A DNA stretch of 64,000 nt from positions 3,410,001 to 3,474,000 of the forward strand of contig OY744470.1 in the NCBI GenBank assembly GCA_963556145.1, written 5' to 3'. Source of the DNA: Hygrocybe punicea (taxonomy: Eukaryota; Basidiomycota; Agaricomycetes; Agaricales; Hygrophoraceae). Under the pieces are notes generated by a model. That model did not search any database. It was not told where the DNA came from and saw nothing but the letters and a program-made list of their open reading frames with translations. Positions 1 through 11,148 of the stretch are shown here, piece by piece; the stretch's first letter is position 1, and the number at the start of each line of letters is the position of its first letter. Both the position numbers and the translations under genes were made by a program.

Positions 1-480
1 CAGATGAAGTCCTGTGAAGAAGATTGTAGGGAGAAACATGTTTAGTTTTTCAAGGGCTGGAAGTACATATACCATGTTTTCCCTCATTTTTGTCCTTTGA
101 GACAATATTGCTTGTACCATGTTTGTCTGTATTAGGATTGAAGTATTTCGTGAATTGCAAATGTTGGCCCAAAGGACAAAAATGAAGGAAAACATGGTAT
201 ATATACTTCCAGCCCTTGAAAAACTAAACATGTTTCTCCCTACAATCTTCTTCACAGGACTTCATCTGACAGCATAATTTGATAATACCATTTTGGGTGT
301 CAAAAAATACTAGTTTACCTTTTAGTTCATCCACAACTCACCCATATATGAAAGATTTTCCAAATTTAATTACAGCAGTTTGTAGCCCTTAAAGAATAGT
401 ACAACTTTCCCTCTATAACCATCTCAATCCATGCAGTATTTCATGAGATACAAGATTCAGCACTTGAAATTCCACTAAGT
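1..480. repeat. Foldback (palindromic) element, copy A, cut by window edge
   Basis: Bases 1-112 are the near-perfect reverse complement of about 158-268, with a short loop between them. The right arm continues to about 480 through the motif ACTGCATGG-like region that also occurs in copies B and C; the matching left arm lies outside the window. No protein is supported. It is the same family as 548-1245 and 39328-40126, judged by shared internal sequence. Confidence 0.8.
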
Positions 481-547
481 CAAAATTTCTCAATTGAAAA
501 ACAAAAGCTGCAAGTGCCATGAATTACCAAAACAGCTGTAAAAAATA

Positions 548-1245
548 TGGACTTAGACAAAATTACTGTACTCAATCTTGTATCTCATGAAATACTGCAT
601 GGATTGAAATGGTTGTAGAGGGAAAGTTGTACTATTTTCTAATGGCTATCAGCTCCTGTAATTAGATTTGAACAATATTGAGTGTATGATGAGTTGTGGA
701 TGAAGTAAGAGGTGACCAAGTGTTTTTTAACATCCAGAATGATATTGTTAAATTATGGCATCAAATGAGCTCCTATGAACAAGTTTGTAGAGAGAAAGTT
801 GTTCATTGTTTCAAGGGCTAGAAGTACATATACCATGTTTTTCTTTATTTTTGTTCTTTGAGCCAACATTACAGCTGGACTACATTTGTCTGCATTGGAA
901 TCAAAATATCACAAGAATCATATATGTTGGCTCAAAGAACAAAAATAAAGAAAAACATGGTATATGTACTTCTAGCCCTTGAAAAAATGAACAACTTTCT
1001 CTCTACAAACTTGTTCATAGGAGCTCATTTGATGCCATAATTTAACAATATCATTCTGGATGTTAAAAAACACTTGGTCACCTCTTACTTCATCCACAAC
1101 TCATCATACACTAATATTGTTCAAATCTAATTACAGGAGCTGATAGCCATTAGAAAATAGTACAACTTTCCCTCTACAACCATCTCAATCCATGCAGTAT
1201 TTCATGAGATACAAGATTGAATACAGTAATTTTATCTAAGTCCAC
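548..1245. repeat. Foldback element, copy B (about 700 bp palindrome)
   Basis: The left arm (about 548-880) and right arm (about 905-1245) are reverse complements with only scattered mismatches, centred near 893. The ends read TGGACTTAGA..TCTAAGTCCA. Single-stranded DNA or RNA from it would form a hairpin with arms over 300 bp long. No transposase is encoded, so any movement would need an enzyme from elsewhere. No clear target duplication was seen. Confidence 0.85.
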
Positions 1246-1764
1246 ATTGTTCAATCAATTCAAAATTTTCCAAAAATGGTCAAGATACATGCAAATGGCT
1301 GTAATGTTGATAACAATTATACAAAGAAAAATCCAATTTGTCATATTCATGCAACTCTGCTCTGGACTTTTCTGCCCCTTTATCTTATCTTATCCTCTCA
1401 CGTATGTTATTGTTCCTTTCCTTTGTTACACTCTATTCTTCTTCATCTCTGTTTCTCCGGACTCCTATCCATTCCTTCCCTTTGTTTACTTGTCACCGTA
1501 CATAGCAACCTTTTATTCCTTTTATCTTTCTCCAAACTCTGGTTCCCCTTCTGGAGTACTTATTATCTCTATGTTACTAAGGACATAACAATTAGTTTAC
1601 CAAGTATATAAGTTAGAACTACAATGTCCTGTAACTCCATTCTGAAAATCAACTTGAGTACCACTTATCTTATTCATCCTCAAACTTAAGGCTTTGCCTT
1701 GAGCTCACGATCAGTCTCCATCTTTAGTCCGAGTCTCCAGACTAACTCTGCTCTGTCCACCTAG
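1246..1764. other. No gene seen
   Basis: AT-rich sequence with only short random reading frames. It separates foldback copy B from the LTR-like repeat. I see no recognisable motif. Confidence 0.6.
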
Positions 1765-2052
1765 TGTTACATTTTACAACTCCGCAACTCCAATTCCAAC
1801 TCCGTTACCTGCCATGACGATTTTGCTTTACCACACCTTCCTTTTTTATTTCCTTTTGCCTTTTGTCTTCTTTTGGACATTGTTGTTTATTCTTGTTCTT
1901 GTTTCCTTTTTATCCTTTCTTCTAGAACAATCCAGACCGACCATGGACACATCCCCATGTGACCTCACTGTACCCGAATAGTCCCCTTGCCAATGGACGT
2001 CACTCTCATTGTACTTGCTGTACAACATACTGTCTTCCCAAACCGACTCACA

Positions 2053-2149
2053 ATGGCTATCCTCACCAAACAATTGATAACTGTGATGATCATTGGTGCC
2101 ATAGCGATCACCTTCCTGATTGGTTTCTACATTGTCATGATTTGCCTCT
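2053..2149 (+). pseudogene. Truncated copy of LTR-borne membrane microprotein frame
   Basis: This is a short frame starting at ATG 2053. It matches the first ~30 residues of the 56-aa frame at 61484-61654, including the hydrophobic stretch ITFLIGFYIVMI, then meets a TAG stop just after the membrane segment. The longer copy continues with a basic and polar tail. Whether either copy is translated is unknown. Confidence 0.45.
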
Positions 2150-3189
2150 AGAAAAGGCAACCTTCCTTCATTGATGAAACCGACATCCGCCTCGACAGTA
2201 TACCAACACATAATTGACAATTTCCATTCCTGGATATATGGTTTCCACTTTCATATCCTGTGCCTACCATTATCCTCCCTGAAGATCTGATGACATTCCT
2301 CACCTGCTTGTACACTCTGAACAATCCTCAATCACAAGACATTTCACTGTTCCCTCCAATCCGACCATTGCCAAAGTATACACCTTTGGACTTCAACCAC
2401 AGACCATACAATTTCCCAATACAATCAACCAACCCCTATTGTGTATTGTTCACATGACATCGCTTCAATGCAGTACCCAACATCTTATTCCCACAGCTTG
2501 TCACTCATGCCATGACTCGAAACCTGGACCCACATTCATTTATCCTTTTCCATCTGTAACCTTGATACCTTCTACACTCGTTTACAACAATACCCTTTCT
2601 TGGACAAATACCAACATCAAGTGGACTGCATTGTTCCACACACAGGACAAGACATCGCTCCTTGATATGTCATTGACATAGACATCATCATCCAGCACAG
2701 CTTATGCTGTTCACATGTCTGACCTCGACTATCCCACCATCCTAGTTGGTTTTCTCCTAACACATTCCTTTGTTTTCTTTTATACTGAGCTTGTCACTAT
2801 ATCCACACTACCTCGAGAGGCGGATTCTGAATGAGGGGAAATGGGGAAACTGGTTTCTTATTATGACACGGTGCTTGGGCACCATTTTTATACTACTACA
2901 AAAATCTCTATCTAGATTCGGACGAGAGTCCTTGGCTGATGAGAAGGAACAAAGGGGAATGGAAATGGAGAAATGAGAAGTGGGTTGCAATGCGACGATG
3001 ACAGGAAAATGGAGGGGAAAGCAAATATCCAAGAAAAAGATCTAAAGATTCATACATATCTCCAAAAGGATGAGGGGATGTATAAATAAGGCAAGTCCAA
3101 AGTTGGGAATTGAGTCCGATGAGATCCATCTGCAATAATTGGGATTCTGTGAGTTTAGGAGATGGACTGACCCTGTACGCGAGTAGTTA

Positions 3190-3560
3190 ATGGCATGGGT
3201 AACCCGCGGGTACACGTGGCTGTACCCGTACCCGCACCCAACAGACCCGCGGGTCAAAACCCGCCGGGTTTACCCGTCATTTTAAGCCCTGGATCATCCG
3301 AAACGGTCAAGTATTGAGTGAGATATGATAAAAACAATCTATTTCAGTGTTTTGAGCATATCTCACTCAATACTTGACTGTTTTGGATGATCAGTGGCTT
3401 AAAATAAAGCTGGCAGGTACCACAATCCATACCCGTACCCGTACCCGCATGTACCCTCAGCGTTTACCCGCACGGGTTGCAAAACCCGTGCAATACACTA
3501 TACGCGAGCTGCCGTACTATACGCGGGCGGCTGTGCTAGTCGGTATGCATCAGGTTATGT
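3190..3560. mobile_element. GC-rich transposon remnant with palindromic core
   Basis: It carries repeated ACCCGCGGGT and TACCCGTACCCG motifs like the termini of the hAT-like element at 48200-49228. In the middle is a separate 46-bp-arm palindrome (3281-3326 against 3357-3403). This looks like a small foldback inserted in a second-family hAT-like element, all inside the LTR-like repeat. Boundaries are approximate. Confidence 0.5.
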
Positions 3561-4531
3561 CAGGTTCGAGTGTGGATCGCTAGGGACGTCAGGTTTGAGC
3601 AGATTCATGAGATATTGAGTTTATGGCCTCAGAGGGTCGAGGACCCTCTACATCGGGGTCTGTACTTGCTGTAATGGGCAAGTGCACAGTCTGGCAAGTA
3701 CATTGCACAGTCGGGTCAAAGAGGGGTATTGTCCAGTGTGGGATTGGTGAAGAGAGTGTCTTCAGTAAAAATCTATCATTCACACAACTCATCAGTCTCC
3801 TCAACCCTCTCTCCATCATTCTACCATCAACATTCTTATATCCCTCGTCACCCAACACCCGATCCGCCGTACCCAACATCATTGGCTTCATTGGCTTAGA
3901 CTGGTTTCAATAGATATCAGTAGTTTTACTCTGCGGCTTTCTACTCCTTTGCCTCTTTTCACTTACTGAAGCTTGCTAACTATTCCCTGTCACTTCTATG
4001 CTGACACCCCCCCAGGTTAGGATTATTGTTCCGCAGCCACCCCGACCTTGCCACTACACCAAATTGGCAATTCTGCATGTCACATGATCTGATGACAAAT
4101 CGTCCGAGTCATCCGGACCTCTTCTATCCTCAATGACACCTGGGCCTCCAGTTGGATCGCGAGAACATCGACATGAGGACACCTCATGTGCGCCTCATGG
4201 TGAACATATGGTGTAGTTGGACATGTTGTAGCTTCATGGTTGTATTCCCATTTACCTCCCCTCAAGACTAGTCACTATATCTACTGATCTTGTTGTTGGT
4301 TCAGGACTTTTTCTTCTTTCTTTTCCTTACGTTTAGTCTGGTTCTTGGGGCAGACCCCCTTGTCTTGGGTAACCCCCACAGCTCACAATGACATTAGACC
4401 ATGACCCCCCCTTCTTAGCAGTGTTGTCTTAGTTGTAAGCAACAATGAAAACTGCTGTCCTCACCCCTGGAAACCGATCCCCTAGTTAAGTTGATTGTTG
4501 CTGGAGCCTGCTGCAGAAGTGATCCATAACA

Positions 4532-4784
4532 ATGATCTCACCTCAGTCAAGGGAAAAGAATGACTGAGCAGAAGCCACCCATACCGTCATCTACGTGAAT
4601 AATGATGAGGCACTGGATGAGAACCACACCAGTTGCCAGAGAAGCTGAAGAGAGTGTGGTCTACCTCAGACCAATGAAGACCCAGCCACTCCAGGACACC
4701 TTGAAGCTTCTTATACCAGACGCAAGACACCTGCTTGAGATGTAAATGGACTTCCACAGATGCATGACAAGGCCATTGAGAGAG
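4532..4784 (-). pseudogene. Ty1/copia reverse transcriptase remnant, 3' part
   Basis: Translating the minus strand in shifting frames gives a copia-like order: KKLQGVLEWLGL, then SEVDHTLFSF, then a damaged YVDD-like zone. This is the family's palm region downstream of the segment at 5856-6864. The two parts were one gene before the hAT-like element at 4785-5847 landed between them. Stops and frameshifts make it dead. Confidence 0.65.
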
Positions 4785-5847
4785 TAGTGTTGCCGTAATC
4801 CAGTTCGGAACCGATCCGAACCCGGTTCAAACCCCGAACCGAACCCTAAGTTCAGTCTAAGTTCAGCACTTTGGCTGAACTGAACTGTGAGTCCGGTGTG
4901 GGGTTCCGGGCCCTTCAGAAATTTCTGAATGGCTTGGAACCGAGTCCAAACCGTGAACTGATTTGTACGTAGATACTGAAATATTCAATTTTTGTATTAA
5001 TTTTTGGGTATGAACTTGCAAGAACTTGGGTCATGTGACCTTAAACATAGACGCGAATTCACGCAGATTTGACTCAACAACAACAACAACGAACAATAAC
5101 AGCAACACTGGTAAGTAACTAGTTTATTTCATACTTTACTGACATTTTCTTACACAAAGAAGCCCCCCACGGCCCACGCCCACGCCCACGCCTGCCCGTG
5201 CCCATGCCAAAACCACGCCAATGCCCACAATGGGAACCACGGACAGTAGCGACAAAAGGATGTAGCGGGGAGTGGTGCGGCCACCCCTGCTACTAAGGTA
5301 TGTCGTCTATTATATTTCATTGGTTATCTATACTTACCCCCCACAGCTCCATGATGCCCGTGAGCGTGGATGTGGCAGCAGCCCCACGGCAACCCCAGCA
5401 GCAGTGGCAGCAGCCACGGCTGCAACAAAAACGGCGGCACCAACAACGGCAGCAGCAACGGCGACGGCAGCGGCAGCAGCAACGGCAGCCGTAGCAACAA
5501 CAGCGCTGGCAGCGACGCAGCACCAACAGCAGCCACCGCCGCTGCAGCTGCAGCAACGGCGGCGACATGGCAGAACAAAGGTCCCCCTGTCCTCCCCACC
5601 CATCTCAACTCCTCGCAACCCCAGGCCCACGTCAATTGACGTGGTGCTGTGGCTTGCAAGGAAATTTGAGGGTGGAGGAGGACGGTTCGCAGTCCAAACC
5701 GCATCCAGATGCAGACTGAACTGCACGGAACAGTCCCACGCGGTCCCAGTTCCAGTTCAGCACAAGGGCCGAACTGAACCAAGGGTCCGGTTTTCAGTTC
5801 AGCCAAAAAGGCCGAAAACCGGACCAAACCGGACTTCGGCAACACTC
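4785..5847 (+). mobile_element. hAT-like non-autonomous element, family 1, copy 1 (1063 bp)
   Basis: It begins TAGTGTTGCC and ends GGCAACACTC and is flanked by the 8-bp direct repeat TGAGAGAG (4777-4784 and 5848-5855), the usual hAT target-duplication length. Subterminal DNA is rich in GAACC/GGTTC repeats. The interior has intron-like GTAAGT and CACAG signals, a GGTCATGTGACC palindrome (5029-5040), a trinucleotide-rich block (5372-5560) and an 18-bp perfect palindrome CCACGTCAATTGACGTGG (5627-5644). Long Ala/Gln-rich frames here come from the simple repeat and are not credible proteins. No transposase is encoded. Confidence 0.85.
5372..5565. repeat. Imperfect CAG/GCA-type trinucleotide block
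   Basis: A run of CAG, CAA and GCA-like triplets inside the hAT-like element. It gives open frames of Gln, Ala or Leu on both strands. The inverted partner copy has the same block at about 7140-7345. Confidence 0.85.
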
Positions 5848-5855
5848 TGAGAGAG

Positions 5856-6183
5856 TCAGAGCCAGCAGGGGGAGAGACATCATCGGGAAGCCAGAAACCA
5901 TGAGGTAGGGCCATGTAAAGTTCCTCCTCCAGTTCTCCCCAGAGAAAGGCACAAGTGGTGTCAAAGCATTAAAGGGACCAGCTGTGCTGACATGCCATGG
6001 CAGCAACAAGATGGATGGAGGCAGACTTGGCAACCAGTGCAAAGGTCTTACCAAAGTCAATACAAGGGATTTGATGAAAGCCCTTGGTGACGAGGCAACC
6101 CTTAGCAATGAGGGTATCACCATCAACCTTGTGTTCAAAGACCCAGTGGTTGCCGATCGCCTTGCAACCAGGTGGGAGATGAG
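5856..6183 (-). pseudogene. Ty1/copia reverse transcriptase remnant (left of gap)
   Basis: The minus-strand translation contains AFLWGELEEELYMALPHGF, the conserved copia segment after the first palm aspartate. The sequence is duplicated almost exactly right of the N gap (6302-6637), so this is probably one locus shown twice. The frame is shifted and contains stops. Confidence 0.7.
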
Positions 6184-6283
6184 NNNNNNNNNNNNNNNNN
6201 NNNNNNNNNNNNNNNNNNNNNNNNNNNNNNNNNNNNNNNNNNNNNNNNNNNNNNNNNNNNNNNNNNNNNNNNNNNNNNNNNNN
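6184..6283. other. Assembly gap (100 N)
   Basis: Exactly 100 N. The 354 bp to the left (5830-6183) equal the 354 bp to the right (6284-6637) except for one base I can see (6054 A against 6508 T). This suggests overlapping contig ends that were never merged rather than a real gap. Confidence 0.95.
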
Positions 6284-6301
6284 CGGACTTCGGCAACACT
6301 C

Positions 6302-6864
6302 TGAGAGAGTCAGAGCCAGCAGGGGGAGAGACATCATCGGGAAGCCAGAAACCATGAGGTAGGGCCATGTAAAGTTCCTCCTCCAGTTCTCCCCAGAGAA
6401 AGGCACAAGTGGTGTCAAAGCATTAAAGGGACCAGCTGTGCTGACATGCCATGGCAGCAACAAGATGGATGGAGGCAGACTTGGCAACCAGTGCAAAGGT
6501 CTTACCATAGTCAATACAAGGGATTTGATGAAAGCCCTTGGTGACGAGGCAACCCTTAGCAATGAGGGTATCACCATCAACCTTGTGTTCAAAGACCCAG
6601 TGGTTGCCGATCGCCTTGCAACCAGGTGGGAGATGAGTGAGGGAGTAAATGCCCATGGAGTGTAGAGTGTTGAGTTCCTTGACAACGGTGGCCCCCCAAA
6701 CATGAAAGTCTGGGTGTCTTTGGGCTTCCAAATATGTGGCAGGGAGGGTGGGGATGATCATGACGATGAAGCCAGATTGGAGATGGGTGATGAAGGTGAT
6801 GCTCCAACCATGGACATCAATGAGGATGGTGATGAGGATGGTGAGGGTAGTGACTTGGATAGCA
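6302..6864 (-). pseudogene. Ty1/copia reverse transcriptase remnant (right of gap)
   Basis: The minus frame of about 6423-6761 reads as the copia RVT_2 start: LNTLHSMGIYSLTHLPPG, then AIGNHWVFEHK, VTKGFHQIPCIDYGKTFA and ASIHLVAAMA. These match the usual order of this domain (E..L..GTW.LV.LP.G / IG.KWVFK.K / KGF.Q..G.DY..TFAPV). A stop follows, and the frame shifts before the LWGELEEELYMALP block. The other half lies at 4532-4784 beyond the hAT insertion. It is non-functional. Confidence 0.75.
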
Positions 6865-7927
6865 TAGTGTTGCTGAAGTCTGGTTTGGTCCAGTTTTCGG
6901 CCTTTTTGGCTGAACTGAAAATGGGACCCTCGGTTCAGTTCGGCCGTTCTGCTGAACTGGAACTGGGACTGCGTGGGACTGTTCCGTGCAGTTCAGTCTG
7001 CATCTGGATGCGGTTTGGACTGCGAACCGTCCTCCTCCACCCTCAAATTTCCTTGCAAGCCACAGCACCACGTCAATTGACGTGGGCCTGGGGTTGCGAG
7101 GAGTTGAGATGGGTGGGGAGGACAGGGGGACCTTTGTTCTGCCATGTCACCGCCGTTGCTGCAGCTGCAGCGGCGGCGGCTGCTGTTGGTGCTGTGTCGC
7201 TGCCAGCGCTGTTGTTGCTACGGCTGCCGTTGCTGCTGCTGCTGCCGCTGTCGACGCTGCTGCTGCCATTGGTGCTGCCATTTTTGTTGCAGCCGTGGCT
7301 GCTGCCACTGCTGCTGGGGTTGCCGTGGGGCTGCTGCCACGTCCACACTCACGGGCATCATGGAGCTGTGGGGGGTAAGTATAGATAACCAATGAAATAT
7401 AATAGACGACGTACCTTAGCAGCAGGGGTGGCCGCACCACTCCCCGCTACATCCTTTTGTCGCTACCGTCCGTGGTTCCCGTTGTGGGCATTGGCGTGGT
7501 TTTGGCATGGGCGCGGGCAGGCGTGGGCGTGGGCGTGGGCCGTGGGGGGCTTCTTTGTGTAAGAAAATGTCAGTAAAGTATGAAATAAACTAGTTACTTA
7601 CCAGTGTTGCTGTTATTGTTCGTTGTTGTTGTTGTTGAGTCAAATCTGCGTGAATTCGCGTCTATGTTTAAGGTCACATGACCCAAGTTCTTGCAAGTTC
7701 ATACCCAAAAATTAATACAAAAATTGAATATTTCAGTATCTACGTACAAATCAGTTCACGGTTTGGACCCGGTTCCAAGCTGTTCAGAAATTTCTGAAGG
7801 GCCCAGAACCCCGCACCGGACCTGCGGTTCAGTTCAGCCAAAGTGCTGAACTTAGACTGAACTTAGGGTTCGGTTCAGGGTTTGAACCGGGTTCGGTTCG
7901 GTTCCGAACTGGACTACGGCAACACTA
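6865..7927 (-). mobile_element. hAT-like non-autonomous element, family 1, copy 2 (1063 bp, inverted)
   Basis: It is the same length as copy 1 and is its reverse complement with scattered differences. Its ends are TAGTGTTGC..GGCAACACTA with their own 8-bp duplication GGATAGCA (6857-6864 and 7928-7935), which proves an independent insertion. It keeps the 18-bp palindrome (7068-7085) and GGTCACATGACC (7671-7682). With copy 1 it makes a very large inverted repeat, a likely reason the assembly broke between them. Confidence 0.85.
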
Positions 7928-7935
7928 GGATAGCA

Positions 7936-10850
7936 AGGATTAGTATTGGAGTGAATGCAGTGAAGATGAGGACAACTTTGACCTTCTTGGCCTGGAAGAC
8001 AAAGACAATGAGGACATCGAAGACAACAACGACAACAACGACAACAACGACAAAGGTTTCACTTCCTTGTAGCCAAGCAGGGTATTTTGAACGATCACAT
8101 CTTCGTCTATTACCTTCAAAATCATGATACTTGATTCCCTACCTAAGCAATATTACACCCACACTGCCACCACCTTCTGTGTTCTTCAAAATCTGTGTCA
8201 TTCCCATATTCCCATATTCCAGTAATATTATATTTCTGTTATAATCACGTTTACATATGCTGGCACGGTTACACTCCAATTATATTGCATTGCAAGGCAT
8301 CACCTTATTCAACAATGCCAAACACCACCAGGGTCTATCACGTTTTCCCTGCTTCGCTGATGTAGTACAGATATTCCATATTCCGGGGTCCTCCTCGAGC
8401 CCACCTGCAACCTCACCAGATATTGCTTTTGAACCGCTGACAGCCTGGCAGCAGCGGCCTCGGAGTCCGTCAAACGAATTGGTGCATCAGCATACTATCA
8501 GCATTGGAATGAGATTGTGGCTGCGGAAACATAATATCGCGTGCGACCAAGCGCGACTGCCACGTTCGTCGTTCTGGATCCCACAGCGATGCGCTTCATC
8601 GACGCCCTGCAGGCAACATTTGTAGAGCGATCAATCGGTCCCAACGAACTCATTGAAATTCCTTTAAACGAAAGCGCGAAGTTGCGGCTTCCGAGGCAGG
8701 CACCTAGTCCGACGACCTCCATTTATATGTTGCATTGGCCCTCATTCGTCTTGTAACTCGTTGCGGAGGTACCAATTACTAAATGATTCAGTTTCGCCAC
8801 CCAACTTGGGAAAGAAAATGGAACTCTTCTATCAGGACCATTTCTCGTGAAACTTCCGTAACAGGCTGGAACCTCCTTACTTAGTATCATCGTTCGGCGC
8901 TACATTCGTAAGAATTTCAATTCAATCAACCAGGCACGATGGAAGTCGACCACAGCGACCCAGGTGAATTTTCTATTAATAGCCATAGCTTCCCCATCCC
9001 CACGTTGGGGGTTTCACTCTCCTTTACTTGGCCAGAATCGCACGGCGAGCAAGTCATTACTAGTAAGCAGAAGCTACATTACCCGTTACATATTCTCATA
9101 TATTCTATGTGCCACAGTGCCTGACCTCCTGCCTCGGTATCTTCGTCGCAACGACGCATCATGCCAGTGACAAAATGTGCATTTTGCATCCAGTTAAACA
9201 GTCCCTTTCATTCCACTACAATCTCGAATTTTGGGACGTTCAAATTGTCTGGTTGTAGCCGCCCGGCTGCTGCTGCTGCGACTCACCGAAGAGGTCCGCA
9301 AAATCAGTTACAACGAGCTCAATATACCTAGTGCCATGCCTGACCACTCAATTCCGCTCCGACTCTCCAAACTATAAATGTACCTGAGGTGAACAGCTGC
9401 GGATCGGACCTTATACAATCGTAACGGAATGAACTGAAAGTTTGTGATATCCACCACAAGATCGTGGAGTCGTGTTCATCTACTCGAGGGCAGTGAATCA
9501 CGGCCTTCCTTCTACATCAACCCAATACTTATCGTACCTTTGTGAATAGATGAAGACGGGATTGAGTATCGTATGTCGGATATGCAACCCTAGAGTTTTT
9601 TTAGGCCTTCCTATAAGTGAGATTATGAGGGCATGGAAGCAATATATCCGCGACGATCTGTAAGCCCAACGTGAATTTGCTTGCAAGCCTTACGGTACCA
9701 ACCCTTCTCACATATCTGTGGCGTGAGTTTTCATTTTCCCATTCGTATGCATATGGCCAAGTGGACTAGTTTTTGACAGAGCTATCAATAGCATTGGCAG
9801 ATGTGAAGCTTGCCAGCGACGTGTATATATTATAATATAATGGTACAGGGTAGACGTCTGCAATATGACCATCGTCTGCGTAACTGATACGTGAGTCACT
9901 TTTCCAGAACGTCTCCTACTATGGCAGCTGGAACACAGTCGAGAAACACTGCGTGATCCGAAGTTGTCGGAGTGGAGGCTGGTTCCTTCAACTCGCCTTT
10001 GCCCTGTTTCGCCTTTGCGACGAATTCTCTTTTGCGGACAGCACTCTTGCCCCTTCGTTCGTTCATTTGCTGGCATAAGTGCGCATCATGCCAGCTACAG
10101 CGACTAATGCGATCCACATCAGTTCCCTGTTTATTAAAGGGAGTCTCAGGACCCTTACATGGAATATGTTTCATTCCGGATCTTTTACGGGTTGAAGCAA
10201 TGCTGGCGCATATCGTTGCCCGTACAACGATCAAGGTCAAAACCCTTGCCACAGGGCCGCCAAGGGTGCAGCCGTCTATCAACCGCATTCCTGTTTCTGT
10301 CGCTTCAGACGCCAAATAACTCCCGCTGCTCGCAACGTAGTATTTTGCGGCTGACAGGGTGGCAGATTTTATTACGGCGGTTTTGTTGGTGTAGTTTTAC
10401 TTTTAGACCGTGTGCGAAGTTATACCGACTGCCAAACCCTACTTATGGAGATAAGTATGGTCAGACCCCGAAAACACTACCCAGGGTTCTCGGGACTCAT
10501 CCCTTGTTCTGCGATGTCTTCCACTTGTCTTCCGGAAGGCGGCTGAGTTCGAGGGTATATCCCTTTGGAGGAAGCGACTTACAGACCTGAGCACTCAGTA
10601 CTCAGATCTCAGAGGCCTGTGCCTCGAGATACTGAACCTGACCCACAAACGCCGACATGGGAAATGTTATACTACCATGATCGCGGAGTTTTAAATTTGC
10701 CACCCTTGTGTCGTGATACTACCACAGTCTGGGGCCTTGACTACTCTTGCGATGTAACAGCGATCCAATAAGGCATTCCCTTTCGGTTGTCCGAGTCTGG
10801 CCCTAACTTCCTTTTTTCGGCGGTTGTGAATGGTACTCACAGGTGGTACG
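7936..10850. other. Gene-poor stretch
   Basis: There is an (ACAACG)n run near 8025-8055, then about 2.8 kb of mixed sequence. Open frames up to ~140 codons occur on both strands (for example minus 9896-10315), but none shows a recognisable domain, a convincing splice model or low-bias codon structure. I cannot support a gene here. Confidence 0.5.
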
Positions 10851-10858
10851 TATAAATA
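10851..10858 (+). promoter_or_regulatory. TATA box of small peptide gene
   Basis: TATAAATA lies 70 bp upstream of the ATG at 10921, a suitable distance for a fungal core promoter with a short leader. Confidence 0.55.
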
Positions 10859-10920
10859 TGCTTGTTCTGACACCCCATCCCGCATAACTTTTGGTGCTAC
10901 TTATCTCCTTCCGAATCGCA

Positions 10921-11148
10921 ATGCAATCTAAACTCTTCGTCGCCATCGTCCTGGCAGTCAGTGCGTATACTCTTTCAAACTGCATACCGTTTGCCAATGC
11001 CTAATCGCTTTTCCTCCCTCCAGTGTCCGTTTTTGTCGTTGCATCTCCCATTCCCGCCACGGATGACCTTGCGGTCCGCGACAATGTCGAGGTTGTCCGT
11101 GAAGCCCAACCTGCACCGATCTGCTTCTGGACCAGATCTTGCAACTGA
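10921..11148 (+). CDS. Small secreted peptide precursor with C-terminal cysteine loop
   Basis: Exons are 10921-10960 and 11024-11148. The 63-nt intron has GTGCGT and CTCCAG ends, and the product is 54 aa. The first ~21 residues form a signal peptide (MQSKLF, then a run of Val, Ala, Ile and Leu, then a VAS-P site). A short acidic propeptide follows (DDLAVRDNVEVV), then REAQPAPI and a final CFWTRSCN, so two cysteines enclose five residues at the extreme C-terminus. The R-EA-QPAP junction resembles Kex2/Ste13-type maturation, and cysteine oxidation would give a small ring. I know no family with this exact peptide. Both splice sites are needed, since without splicing the frame stops early. It could be a chance ORF, but TATA box, signal peptide and clean exon junction agree. 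Confidence 0.6.

Larger units (their letters stand above)
1765..4531 (+). mobile_element. LTR-like repeat (TGTTAC..ATAACA), interrupted copy
   Basis: About 1.5 kb of this stretch aligns with the clean 1668-bp copy at 61165-62832: 1765-2815 matches its first two thirds and about 4060-4531 its last third. The ends are TG..CA. Between them, about 2815-4060 is foreign or rearranged. Part of it (about 3620-3780) is an inverted piece of the same repeat, and 3190-3560 is GC-rich transposon debris. No target duplication is visible (flanks CCTAG and ATGAT), so this copy is old or rearranged. It abuts the copia remnant at 4532. Confidence 0.7.

Noticed and set aside
5272..5914. Ala/Pro/Gln-rich proteins on both strands at 5.3-5.9 kb, mirrored at 6.7-7.4 kb
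   Set aside because: They come from the triplet block in the hAT-like elements, are present in inverted copies, and end at the element borders.
9896..10319. 139-codon minus frame and overlapping plus frame near 10 kb
   Set aside because: No domain, no splice model, both strands equally open; composition alone explains it.
10921..11148. True homology of the small peptide to urotensin or somatostatin
   Set aside because: Only the CFW and cysteine spacing are similar; ring length and flanks differ, so common descent is not supported.
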